A stretch of DNA of 64,000 bases, from the NCBI GenBank assembly GCA_041494805.1, contig JBGQBN010000016.1:1-64000 (forward strand), in the 5' to 3' direction. The translations under genes and the position numbers were made by a program. The notes below the pieces were generated by a model. The model did not search any database, had not been told where the DNA came from, and saw only the letters and a program-made list of their open reading frames with translations. The DNA is from JBGQBN01 sp041494805 (GTDB taxonomy: Bacteria; Acidobacteriota; Terriglobia; Terriglobales; Acidobacteriaceae). Position 1 is the stretch's first letter. Each line of letters opens with the position of its first letter. Positions 6,470 through 14,215 of this stretch are shown here, piece by piece.

Positions 6470-8389
6470 ATGGCTACACAGGAATCACGGCTGACGACAC
6501 CGATGGTCCGGGAGAATGGGAAGCTGCGTCCGGCTACGTGGGACGAGGCGCTGGAACGGGCGGCGCGGGGCTTTCGCGGGGCGGTTGAGAAGAACGGTCC
6601 GCAGAGCTTTGGGCTTTTCAGTTGCTCGAAGACGACCAACGAGATGAACTTTTTGGCACAGAAGTTCGCGCGGGTGGTGGTCGGCAGTAACAATATCGAT
6701 AGCTGCAACCGGACTTGACACGCCCCCAGCGTCGTCGGTCTGGCGACGGTATTCGGGATGGGCGGGGGCACCAGTTCGTATCGCGAGATGGAAGAGACGG
6801 ATTTTATCGTCTTGTGGGGATCGAATGCGCGGGAGACGCATCCGATTTTTTTTCATCATGTGCTTGCCGGAGTACGCCACGGGGCGCGGCTTTTTGTGGT
6901 GGATCCGCGGCGGACTAGTTCGGCGCAGTGGACTGAGAAGTGGCTGGGGCTGCATGTGGGGACGGACATCGCTTTGGCGAACGCGGTGGCGCGGGAGATT
7001 CTGGCTGCGGGTCTGGAAAACCGCAGCTTTATTGAGAATGCTACTAGTGGCTTTGAGGAATTTCGGCAGCACGTGCAGAAGTACACGCTGGAGTATGCCG
7101 AAAAGGTTTGCGGAGTATCGGCTGAGTTGATCCGGGAATTGGCGCATGCTTATGGGCGGGCGGATCGGGCGCAGATTTGCTGGACGCTGGGTATCACCGA
7201 GCATCACAACGCGGTAGACAATGTCTTGGCGCTCATCAATCTTAGTCTGCTGACTGGGCATGTGGGGCGTTACGGGTCGGGAGTGAATCCGCTGCGGGGA
7301 CAGAATAATGTCCAGGGCGGCGGGGATATGGGGGCTTTGCCGGACCGCTTGCCGGGATTTCAGCACGTGGAGAACGATGAGTTGCGGGCCAAGTTCGAGG
7401 CGGCCTGGGGAGTGAAGATTCCGCCTAAGAGGGGGTGGCATCTTAGTGGAATGTTTGATGCCATGGAGCGGGGGGAGCTTAGGGCGCTTTACGTGATTGG
7501 GGAGAATCCGGCGAATTCGGAAGCTGATCAGCATCGCACCATGAAGCTGCTTGGGGGACTCGACATTTTGGTGGTGCAGGATATGTTGATGTCGAAGACC
7601 GCGGAGATGGCTGATGTGGTTTTCCCAGCGGCTGCGGGGTGGTGTGAATCCGAAGGGACTGTCACCAACAGCGAACGGCGGGTGCAGCGGGTGCGGCGAG
7701 CGATGGCGCCTCCGGCGGGGGTGCGGGATGACATTGAAATTCTTTGTGATTTGGCGCGGCGGATGGGGCGTGATTTAGGGACACCTACCTCGGAAGAAAT
7801 CTGGAACGAATTGCGGGGATTGAGTCCGGTGCATGCTGGGATGAGTTATGCGCGTTTGGAGGCGCTGCATGGGTTGCAGTGGCCTTGTTATGACGAAAAC
7901 CATCCTGGGGAGCAGTATTTGCACGGGCGGTTGTGGGCGCGGCCGGTGATTGGTCCGCTGGCGCCGTTCAGTTGCGTGGAGCAGGAGCCTCCGGTGGACG
8001 CGCTGGATAGCGAATTTCCGATTCGTTTGACCACCGGGCGGCGGCTGGATTCCTACAACACTGGGGTGCAGACTTCACGTTATGCGTCTCCTTTGCGTCG
8101 CGGGGAGACGGTCGATGTCTCGCCGGAAGATGGTCAGAAATACGGCCTTACGGTGGGAGAGCTGGTGCGGGTGGTGTCGCGACGGGGGTCGGTGGTGGCT
8201 CCGGTGCGCTTCGATCCTGGTTTGCGTCCTGGACTCGCCTTTATGACATTACACTTCCCCGATCAGGTCGCTGTTAATGAGTTGACCATTGATGCGGTGG
8301 ACCCGAAGTCGGGGACGTCGGAGTTCAAAGCCACTGCGGTGCGCATTGAGAAGGCCGGTAAGACGGAGCCTGTCCCAGCAGTGGTGTAG
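6470..8389 (+). CDS. fdhA: Formate dehydrogenase catalytic subunit, selenocysteine-containing, lacking its N-terminal Fe-S domain
   Basis: One frame runs from 6470 to 8389, interrupted only by TGA at 6716-6718 (codon 83). The context NNIDSCNRT-(TGA)-HAPSVVGL aligns with the Sec140-His pair of FdhF-type enzymes (ARV-Sec-HGPSVAGL), so the TGA should encode selenocysteine that ligates Mo/W. A SECIS-like hairpin follows. Downstream motifs fit molybdopterin-bis-MGD formate dehydrogenases: FFHHVLAGVRHGARLFVVDPRR, GVNPLRGQNNVQGGGDMG, VIGENPANSEAD, and a C-terminal MGD-binding domain with TTGRRLDSYNTGVQT. The protein starts where other FdhA proteins begin their second domain (ESRLTTPMVRENGKLRPATWDEAL); the CPYCGVGC domain is missing here and is encoded at 10228-11253. 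A -10-like TACAAT at 6456-6461 leaves little leader, so the mRNA could be nearly leaderless. An annotation pipeline would split this gene in two. Confidence 0.9.
6716..6748 (+). promoter_or_regulatory. Bacterial SECIS element with Sec UGA codon
   Basis: Eleven bases after the TGA, CGTCG (6730-6734) pairs with CGACG (6744-6748). A T-G and a C-G pair extend the stem, leaving the apical loop GGTCT. In E. coli fdhF the SECIS stem also begins 11 bases after the UGA and has a GGUCU-type loop, which SelB recognises. The match in spacing and loop supports selenocysteine insertion. SelB and other Sec genes are not in this window. Confidence 0.82.
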
Positions 8390-8431
8390 GACACCGGGCC
8401 CAAATCCCGAGAACAAGTCCCTGGACAAATC

Positions 8432-10231
8432 ATGGATTTGCATTTCACCGGAGCTACGCCGACGGCGGAAGAAAAAGCGGCAGTCGATGGAGTGGCGGTA
8501 TCCGCCGACGGCGCGAAACGGGTTTCCCTGCTGCCGGTTCTGCATGCCATCCAAAATCGTGTGGGCTGGATTAGTCCGGGGGCGTTGAACTATGCCAGCC
8601 GTGTGCTGGATGTCCCGCCGGCTGAGGCTTTCGGGGTGGCGGACTTTTACGGACTTTTCTCGACCCGCCCACAACCTCCGGCGGTAGCTCACATCTGTGA
8701 TGACGTCGCTTGCAAGGCCAAGGGCGCCGACAAGCTTTGTGCCGAGGTGGAGAAGGCGCATGGGCCCGAGGGATCGAGTAAGGACGGAAAGAGTACTTGG
8801 CACCGCAGTCCCTGTCTTGGCCTGTGTGAGCGTGCGCCGGCTGCGCTGGTGCTGACCGCCGGAGAACATCACTTCGAACAGTCTCTTGCACCGGTGAAAG
8901 CTAGTGATATTCGAACCGCCTTGCTGGGCACTGAGACTCCCCAGCCTGAGTTGAGTGTCTCGGTTCCGCAGAGGGGCCAGGCTGGGTTGAAGTTGCTGCG
9001 CCGCGTTGGGCAGATTGATCCGGAGAGCCTCGACGAATACCGGGCCTCTGGGGGCTTCATGGCTCTGCGGCGGGCGGTCGAAATGGGGCCGGTCGCAGTT
9101 ATTCGCGAGGTGATTGAATCGAAGCTGGTGGGACGCGGCGGCGCGGCTTTCCCCTGCGGCCAGAAGTGGAATTCGATTCTGAGTGCGGCTTTGCCGCGGT
9201 ATTTGATTTGCAATGCGGATGAGTCGGAGCCTGGTACTTTCAAAGACCGGGTGCTGATGGAAGGTGATCCGTATGCCCTGATCGAGTCCATGATTATTGC
9301 CGGGTTCGCTACCGGATGCGAGCAGGGTTACATTTACATTCGGGGCGAGTATCCGCTGGCGCGGCGGCGCCTGGAACATGCCATTGGCGAGTGCCGGACG
9401 CGGGCGTTTTTAGGTCGCAATATTCTGGGGGCTGGGGTTCGCTTTGACATCGAGATGCGGGTTGGGGCCGGGGCCTACATCTGCGGTGAAGAGACCGCGC
9501 TGATGAACTCCATCGAGGGCAGGCGGGGGGAGCCGCGCAATAAGCCTCCGTTCCCGACTCAAGTGGGGCTGTTTGGGAAGCCTACGATTATCCAGAATGT
9601 GGAGACGCTGCTGAATGTTTTGCCGATTGTGATGGAGGGTGGAAAAGCCTTTGCCGCGGTCGGGACGGAGCGCTCTACCGGAACCAAACTCTTTTGTCTT
9701 TCCGGCCACGTGGCGAAGCCCGGCGTGTATGAAGTACCTTTCGGCACTACTCTGCGACAGTTACTTGATCTGGCCGGTGGTGTCGCAGGCGGTGGAAAGT
9801 TGCAGGCGGTTCTGATTGGCGGAGCGGCGGGCGCATTTCTGGGACCGAACGATCTGAACACGGCGCTGACGTTTGAGGGCACGCGGGCTGCCGGGGCTGC
9901 GCTGGGGTCGGCGGTGGTTATGCCGTTCGACGATACGGTGAATCTGCGAGAAATATTGCTGCGCATTGCATCGTTTTTTCGTGACGAATCCTGCGGCCAA
10001 TGTGTTCCCTGCCGGGTGGGGACGGTCCGCCAAGAGGAAATTCTGCAGCGGCTGGCTGCGGGTCAGCCCTTGGCGTCACAGGCCACGGAACTGGTGATGT
10101 TGAAGGAAGTAGGCCAGGCGATGCGCGACGCCTCCATTTGCGGGCTGGGGCAGACGGCTTCGAGTGCGATTGAATCGGCGTTGGCCAGGTTCGCTATTTT
10201 CGAAGCCAAGGTTTTCGAGGGGGAGCGATGA
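8432..10231 (+). CDS. NuoE-NuoF fusion: NAD(H)-dependent formate dehydrogenase diaphorase subunit
   Basis: The 599-residue protein fuses two electron-transfer subunits. Residues about 20-160 form a thioredoxin-like 2Fe-2S domain (NuoE/FdsG) with cysteines in HICDDVACKAKG and SPCLGLCE. Residues about 190-595 are NuoF/FdsB: GRGGAAFPCGQKW and GAGAYICGEETALMNSIEG bind FMN and NADH, and ESCGQCVPCRVGT with a later SICGLG ligates a 4Fe-4S cluster. It would pass electrons from formate to NAD+ in the cytoplasm, or run in reverse. It begins 42 bases after the catalytic gene and overlaps the next gene by four bases (ATGA), so the three form one operon. Confidence 0.9.
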   Translation: MDLHFTGATPTAEEKAAVDGVAVSADGAKRVSLLPVLHAIQNRVGWISPGALNYASRVLDVPPAEAFGVADFYGLFSTRPQPPAVAHICDDVACKAKGADKLCAEVEKAHGPEGSSKDGKSTWHRSPCLGLCERAPAALVLTAGEHHFEQSLAPVKASDIRTALLGTETPQPELSVSVPQRGQAGLKLLRRVGQIDPESLDEYRASGGFMALRRAVEMGPVAVIREVIESKLVGRGGAAFPCGQKWNSILSAALPRYLICNADESEPGTFKDRVLMEGDPYALIESMIIAGFATGCEQGYIYIRGEYPLARRRLEHAIGECRTRAFLGRNILGAGVRFDIEMRVGAGAYICGEETALMNSIEGRRGEPRNKPPFPTQVGLFGKPTIIQNVETLLNVLPIVMEGGKAFAAVGTERSTGTKLFCLSGHVAKPGVYEVPFGTTLRQLLDLAGGVAGGGKLQAVLIGGAAGAFLGPNDLNTALTFEGTRAAGAALGSAVVMPFDDTVNLREILLRIASFFRDESCGQCVPCRVGTVRQEEILQRLAAGQPLASQATELVMLKEVGQAMRDASICGLGQTASSAIESALARFAIFEAKVFEGER

Positions 10232-11253
10232 GCACGCAAAGCGCGCCGAGCCTGAAGATTCCCGTGCCTCGCGGTCCGCTGCCGATCTTGCCACCGCCGC
10301 GTCCGGCGCGGATGGTCGAGATCAGCGTGGACGGAAAACCGGTCTCCATCCCGGAGGGTTCCACGCTCTTGGAAGCGGCGCGCAGCATCGGCATTGACAC
10401 GCCTACGCTTTGCTTCCTGGAAAATCTGACCCCGGTGAACGTTTGCCGCATCTGCGTGGTGGAAGTCGAGGGGTCACGTGCGCTGGTTCCGGCATGCTCG
10501 CGCCAAGCCGAGCCCGGCATGGTGGTTACGACAGATTCGGAACGGGTGTGTGTCAGCCGGCGGCTGGTGCTGGAGCTGCTGGCTTCGTCGGTGGACGTCT
10601 CGACCGCGCCGCAGTTCCAGGAATACATGCGGCGCTATGACGCCCGGCCTGAGCGCTTCGGGAAGGCGGCGCCGCCGGCGGCGGCCGGGGAACGCGATGG
10701 CGCGCAGCCGGGCCATCACCACGGGGCGGAAGCTGGCTCCGCAGGACATTTTTCAGCAGAACGTGTTTCCGCAGAACATGTTTCCGCAAGCGTGGCCCAG
10801 CCGGTCAAGATTGACAACGCGCTCTACGTGCGCGACTACGGCAAGTGCATCCTATGCTACAAGTGCGTGGAAGCCTGCGGAGTGGATGCGCAAAACACCT
10901 TTGCCATCGCGGTCGCGGGACGCGGCTTTGGGGCTCGTATCTCTACCGAATACAACACGCCGTTGACCGATTCGGCGTGCGTTTATTGCGGCAACTGCAT
11001 CGGAGTGTGTCCCACGGGGGCACTTATGTTCCGCAGCGAGTTCGAGATGCGCCAGGCCGGTACATGGGATGAGTCCAAACAGACGCGTACCGATACCATC
11101 TGTCCTTATTGCGGCGTGGGCTGCACTCTCACCGTGCATGTGCAGGACGAGAAGATCGTCAAGGTGAGCTCACCTCTCGACCAGGAAATCACGAATGGAC
11201 ATCTTTGCATTAAGGGGCGGTTTGGTTGGGAGTGGGTCAATCAGAAGAAGTAG
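10228..11253 (+). CDS. Formate dehydrogenase Fe-S subunit: NuoG-like ferredoxin domains plus the detached N-terminal FdhA domain
   Basis: The 341-residue protein contains, in order: a 2Fe-2S ferredoxin domain (VEISVDGKPVSIPEGSTLLEAA, then CRICVVEVEG, about residues 30-110); a His-rich linker (GHHHGAEAGS); two 4Fe-4S motifs (CILCYKCVEAC and CVYCGNCIGVC); and CPYCGVGCTLTV with LCIKGRFGWEWV at the C-terminus. That last part is the 4Fe-4S domain that normally begins the molybdopterin module of FdhA/FdsA. It stops exactly where the protein encoded at 6470 begins, so the two together rebuild a full FdsA-type alpha subunit. The start overlaps the previous stop by four bases. Confidence 0.88.
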   Translation: MSTQSAPSLKIPVPRGPLPILPPPRPARMVEISVDGKPVSIPEGSTLLEAARSIGIDTPTLCFLENLTPVNVCRICVVEVEGSRALVPACSRQAEPGMVVTTDSERVCVSRRLVLELLASSVDVSTAPQFQEYMRRYDARPERFGKAAPPAAAGERDGAQPGHHHGAEAGSAGHFSAERVSAEHVSASVAQPVKIDNALYVRDYGKCILCYKCVEACGVDAQNTFAIAVAGRGFGARISTEYNTPLTDSACVYCGNCIGVCPTGALMFRSEFEMRQAGTWDESKQTRTDTICPYCGVGCTLTVHVQDEKIVKVSSPLDQEITNGHLCIKGRFGWEWVNQKK

Positions 11254-11261
11254 CTTCGTCA

Positions 11262-11392
11262 TTCTTGCCGTCCCCATCACCCACCCTTTTCGCAAAGAAC
11301 GCGAAAAAGGGTGGGGCACCCCGTGTAGTTTTCTGGTCGGTTGACGACTATGCTTCTCCTCGAACGGGTGGGCCACCCGCCCATTTCCCCAA
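11262..11392. repeat. Composite hairpin repeat, copy A (variable-arm family)
   Basis: The arm CCACCCTTTTCGC (11281-11293) pairs with GCGAAAAAGGGTGG (11301-11314, one extra A), followed by GGCACCCC. A second conserved block then contains CTTCTCCTCGAACGGGTGGG and CCACCCGCCC. The whole of about 130 bp recurs at 12050-12180 in the same orientation with scattered differences. It follows the formate dehydrogenase operon immediately and may form its 3' end. Confidence 0.75.
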
Positions 11393-12049
11393 GCAAGAAC
11401 GCGGGGATAACAGCGAATACCACATACCAACCAGCAGCCGCCGTTGGAGACAAGGCACACACCTCCGCATCGTCGCAAGTGATCTCCAAACGTCCCCCTG
11501 TCCGGGCAACAACATATTTCCGAACAGACGAAACACAGTCCGGAGACCATTCTTCCGACGCGGACATGTTACCCATAGATCACTTCTGCGTAAATGCACA
11601 ATCCTGAGAAATCAAACCCCAGCGGCTGAAGCCGAGGATATTTTCAGCAACTTACGGCACGACTGAAGTCGTGCCCTTCCCAAAGGGATGAGCTGCAAGA
11701 CGCGTTAGTTGGGAAAGAGGGAGAGGCAGCGTGTCAGGGTATTGTCCTTGTGCGCCTAGAGCGCGCACGGCGTACGCAGCGCAGGGAGAACGCCTCAATG
11801 CCGTGGTGGAGGGTTTGGCTTGGCAGAGGGGTCCCCTCGGCAAGCTCGGGGCAGGCTCTTCGACTGCGTGGCTGCTTCGCGATGCGAAGCATCCACTCCG
11901 TTCAGGATGACAGATGGGAAAGAAAATCAAACCTCAGCGGCTGAAGCCGAGGATATTTTCAGCAACTTACGGCACGACTGAAGTCGTGCCCTCCCGGGTG
12001 GTTGCTTGGGGCACTCACTGTTTTGTTGGTCCTGCTGAGCGACGCGTCT
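11393..12049. repeat. Gene-poor repeat region with two REP-doublet copies
   Basis: No credible gene is seen here. Two direct copies of a REP doublet lie at about 11611-11682 and 11924-11996. Each has CGGCTGAAGCCG, about 20 bases including GAGGATATTTTCAGC, then GGCACGACTGAAGTCGTGCC and CCTCCC or CTTCCC. Between them (about 11840-11915) is a further repeat-like stretch with TGCTTCGCGATGCGAAGCA, a perfect palindrome. A 99-codon minus-strand reading frame (11277-11576) with one hydrophobic segment crosses the area but ends inside repeat A, so I do not call it. Confidence 0.6.
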
Positions 12050-12180
12050 ACGACGGTCTCCGTCACCCACCCTTTCCGCAAAGAGCGCGAAAAAGGGTGG
12101 GGCACCCCTGCGGTTTTCTGTTCAGGTTGCCGACTCTGCTTCTCCTCGAAAGGGTGGGCCACACGCCCAGAACATTCAAC
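12050..12180. repeat. Composite hairpin repeat, copy B (variable-arm family)
   Basis: This is the second copy of the 130-bp composite element at 11262-11392. CCACCCTTTCCGC (12067-12080 region) pairs with GCGAAAAAGGGTGG and is followed by GGCACCCC. It then contains CTTCTCCTCGAAAGGGTGGG and CCACACGCCC. Confidence 0.75.
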
Positions 12181-12298
12181 CGACTCGAAAACGAATCAAC
12201 GTTTGGAGAGAATCGCGAGTTGCTGGATGCGACACGCAGCACTAGAATGAACCCGCCAATCAGACCCATCATAATCGGATACTCAGTCAGGAGGAGAT

Positions 12299-12763
12299 AT
12301 GAAAATAAGAACAGTCGTACTGACTCTGGCGCTGTGCTTGGTCGGAGTAGCAGTGTGCTTTGCTGTCGATGCGAATATGGGCACCTGGAAGCTGAACGAG
12401 GCCAAATCGAAGTTCGCCCCTGGGGCGCCGAAGAACAACACGGTTGTCTACGAGGCCGCGGGTGACAACGTGAAGGTCACCGTGGATGGCACCGACAGCG
12501 ACGCTAAGCCCCTGCACAACGAGTGGACGGGCAAGTTTGACGAGAAAGACTACCCCGTCACCGGCGATCCGAGTTCAGACGCGCGGTCGTACAAGAGGGT
12601 TGATGACCGCACGTTGGAGTTAACCGTTAAGAAAGACGGCAAGGCTACCGCCACCGGTCGAATTGTCGTGTCAGCCGATGGCAAGAGCCGCACCATCAGT
12701 ACGAGCGGAACCGATTCGAAAGGCAAAGAGGTCAAAAACACTGCGGTGTATGACAAGCAGTAG
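12299..12763 (+). CDS. Small secreted protein, lipocalin-like repeat pattern
   Basis: The 154-residue protein begins with a clear Sec signal peptide (MKIRTVVLTLALCLVGVAVCFA, cleavage near residues 22-24). The mature part opens with MGTWKLNEAKSKFAPGAPKNN, then alternating strands such as VKVTVDGTDSDAKP, YKRVDDRTLELTVKKDGK and GRIVVSADGKSRTIST. Proteins with this WKLN-x-AKSKF opening are common in Acidobacteria and have no assigned function. A strong ribosome-binding site (AGGAGG, 5 bases before the ATG) and a terminator after the stop make it a clean single-gene unit. Confidence 0.8.
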   Translation: MKIRTVVLTLALCLVGVAVCFAVDANMGTWKLNEAKSKFAPGAPKNNTVVYEAAGDNVKVTVDGTDSDAKPLHNEWTGKFDEKDYPVTGDPSSDARSYKRVDDRTLELTVKKDGKATATGRIVVSADGKSRTISTSGTDSKGKEVKNTAVYDKQ

Positions 12764-12795
12764 CGGGATCTCTCCCGAGGGCTGATAGTAACAGT

Positions 12796-12835
12796 GATGC
12801 CCTTCCGCTCGGTTCTGAACGGGAGGGCATTTTGT
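12796..12835 (+). terminator. Rho-independent terminator
   Basis: ATGCCCTTCCG pairs with CGGGAGGGCAT over 11 positions (one G-T) and is followed by TTTTGT. It lies 33 bases after the stop of the small secreted protein. Confidence 0.75.
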
Positions 12836-12920
12836 AGATAGCCAAACTTAGGAAACCGACTTCTTTCGCGCTCACATTTACGTCATCAGTCGGTGTCAAA
12901 CGACGATTCCTGGCGCAAAA

Positions 12921-12961
12921 CCTCCATTTCACCAGTAATCCGGTCGTGATTGTAAACGCCT
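12921..12961. repeat. 41-bp direct repeat, copy 1
   Basis: This matches 13294-13334 in 37 of 41 positions and contains CATTTCACCAG and TGTAAACGCCT. The two copies bracket the small basic gene at 12981-13220. They resemble the multiple terminal repeats of some insertion sequences, but no transposase is present. Confidence 0.75.
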
Positions 12962-12980
12962 GTTTGCGGCGACGGCTTAC

Positions 12981-13220
12981 TCATTTCCTGCCGGCTCTGA
13001 TCTTTGCCCATCGTGCTCTCTGCGCTGCTGCTATCCTCCTGCGTCCTGCAGCCGAAATAGTTCGCGTTTTGCGCGTTGCTACAGGTCTTGATTTGCCCCC
13101 CTGCATGTAGACTTTCCCGAAGGCAGTCAGGGCAGCCGTTACGCGGTGTAGTTCATCCTCAAGTCGCATGCGTTCCTTCTGGAGTTGGCGGACTACAGAC
13201 TGCATCAGAGTTTTGGGCAT
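12981..13220 (-). CDS. Small basic protein with C-terminal RRRIAAAQRARWAKIR motif
   Basis: The 79-residue protein has an N-terminal amphipathic helix (SVVRQLQKERMRLEDELHRVTAALTAF), then a basic tail with TISAAGRRRIAAAQRARWAKIRAGRK. This Ala/Arg-rich tail is found at the end of many small acidobacterial hypothetical proteins and resembles a nucleic-acid-binding helix. No function is known to me. The gene lies between two 41-bp direct repeats, which suggests that it is a passenger of, or was inserted with, a mobile element. Confidence 0.6.
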   Translation of the reverse strand: MPKTLMQSVVRQLQKERMRLEDELHRVTAALTAFGKVYMQGGKSRPVATRKTRTISAAGRRRIAAAQRARWAKIRAGRK

Positions 13221-13293
13221 AGGGTAATGTTATCACTTGTAATTCGGACACCAGGACAGTTCCTGCGGGAGGGTCCTGTCAACTGTCGTAAAG

Positions 13294-13334
13294 CCCCCAT
13301 TTCACCAGAAATCCGGTGGTGAGTGTAAACGCCT
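13294..13334. repeat. 41-bp direct repeat, copy 2
   Basis: Second copy of the repeat at 12921-12961, with four mismatches. It contains the partial palindrome CACCAGAAATCCGGTG. Directly upstream, CAGGACAG and TCCTGTCAA (13253-13283) form a further inverted repeat, as at the end of an insertion sequence. Confidence 0.75.
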
Positions 13335-13357
13335 ACCGCTTGGACGATTGCGGACCA

Positions 13358-13406
13358 GAGTCACAGGTCGAGAGCTCCAGGAATTGTAGCTCCAGACCTG
13401 TGACTC
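13358..13406. repeat. Variable-arm intergenic hairpin (copy 6)
   Basis: GAGTCACAGGTC (13358-13369) pairs perfectly with GACCTGTGACTC (13395-13406), with an inner GAGCT/AGCTC pairing. It is followed by GGGGCAC, as in other members of the family in this window. Confidence 0.7.
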
Positions 13407-13420
13407 GGGGCACGGCTGGC

Positions 13421-13570
13421 TTAGTAGATGTCGTAGCTGCGCCGCGACTCTTCCGTCGAGCACTTCTGGAAGCGATCGTTCAGCTTTGACGCGACAGACT
13501 TGGGGTCGGAGAGTTCGGTGCGCCAGATATCCCACGCTTTGCCGAAAGCTTTGCGGCAGCAATCCGTCTT
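13421..13570 (-). pseudogene. Remnant 3' end of a small gene, no start codon
   Basis: An open frame of 49 codons ends in TAA (13423-13421) and encodes a protein-like sequence including DCCRKAFGKAWDIWRTELSD and LNDRFQKCSTEESRRSYDIY. A TAG directly precedes it (13573-13571) and no start codon lies inside. The composition looks coding but the family is not recognised. It may be the decayed 3' part of a gene cut off by the neighbouring repeats. Confidence 0.35.
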
Positions 13571-13644
13571 CTATTCTCCAGTGAGGCGTTATAGGATTTC
13601 TCCGTAGCACGGCCCTGGGAAGGTCCGATGGTAGACTTGGCGAG

Positions 13645-14013
13645 ATGACGACGTTGGGTTACACCATCGTTTTCGTGTCGGATATGGCGCGAAGCGTGGC
13701 CTTCTACCGCGACATCATTGGGCTTCCGCTTAAAAATCAGTCGCCGAGTTGGAGCGAATTTGCCACGGAAGGCTGCACCCTGGCCCTGCGGAAGTCTGAA
13801 GCCCACAGCGCACAGCCTAGTGAAGTAGCTGACATCACTGCTGGGACTTGTCACCCCGGATTCTTTGTCCAAGACATCGATGCGTTCGCCGCGAAGATGA
13901 ATCAGGCGGGTGTGGCGGTCGTGCTGCCGGTCAAGCTGACGGGCTTTGGAGCGCGCATGGGTATTTGGCGAGACCCCGATGGGTTGCCTCTATCCGTATT
14001 CGAGTCACGGTAG
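13645..14013 (+). CDS. Single-domain VOC family protein
   Basis: The 122-residue protein is a typical stand-alone VOC domain: it opens TLGYTIVFVSDMARSVAFYRDIIGLPL and ends FGARMGIWRDPDGLPLSVFES. The predicted metal ligands would be in the first strand, the middle (CHPGFFVQD) and the final Glu region. Members range from glyoxalase to antibiotic-binding proteins, and the substrate here is unknown. It has no operon partner. Its paralogue at 910-1704 carries two such domains. Confidence 0.82.
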   Translation: MTTLGYTIVFVSDMARSVAFYRDIIGLPLKNQSPSWSEFATEGCTLALRKSEAHSAQPSEVADITAGTCHPGFFVQDIDAFAAKMNQAGVAVVLPVKLTGFGARMGIWRDPDGLPLSVFESR

Positions 14014-14215
14014 ATACCGGCAGGAAATGCCTCGACAGCATACTCGGTTGCTCGAACTGCTCTTGCCGGCAGAACAGGCGTTTCCCCTTTACATACGCCT
14101 ACGCAGAGGACGGCTCAGTCGACATCACATCACGATGTGACTCCCAGCCGTGACAATCCTTCCGGGTCTGCGAAACAATATAGCTGGCAGGCCAAGGGAG
14201 CCGCTTGGGGGTATA

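Noticed and set aside
6485..7534. Long antisense frame opposite fdhA
   Set aside because: It lies opposite a conserved gene of high GC, where long shadow frames are expected, and is rich in Arg/Pro/His without domain features. The same applies to frames opposite tkt (17434-18402) and the methyltransferase fusion (43826-45061).
6452..8389. Two separate genes or a pseudogene split by a stop at 6716-6718
   Set aside because: The stop is a TGA at the exact selenocysteine position, the frame continues with strong conservation, and a SECIS-like hairpin with fdhF-type spacing follows.
11277..11576. 99-codon minus-strand membrane protein gene
   Set aside because: Its C-terminal third is encoded by the composite hairpin repeat, no ribosome-binding site is evident, and the repeat copy at 12050-12180 gives a similar chance frame.
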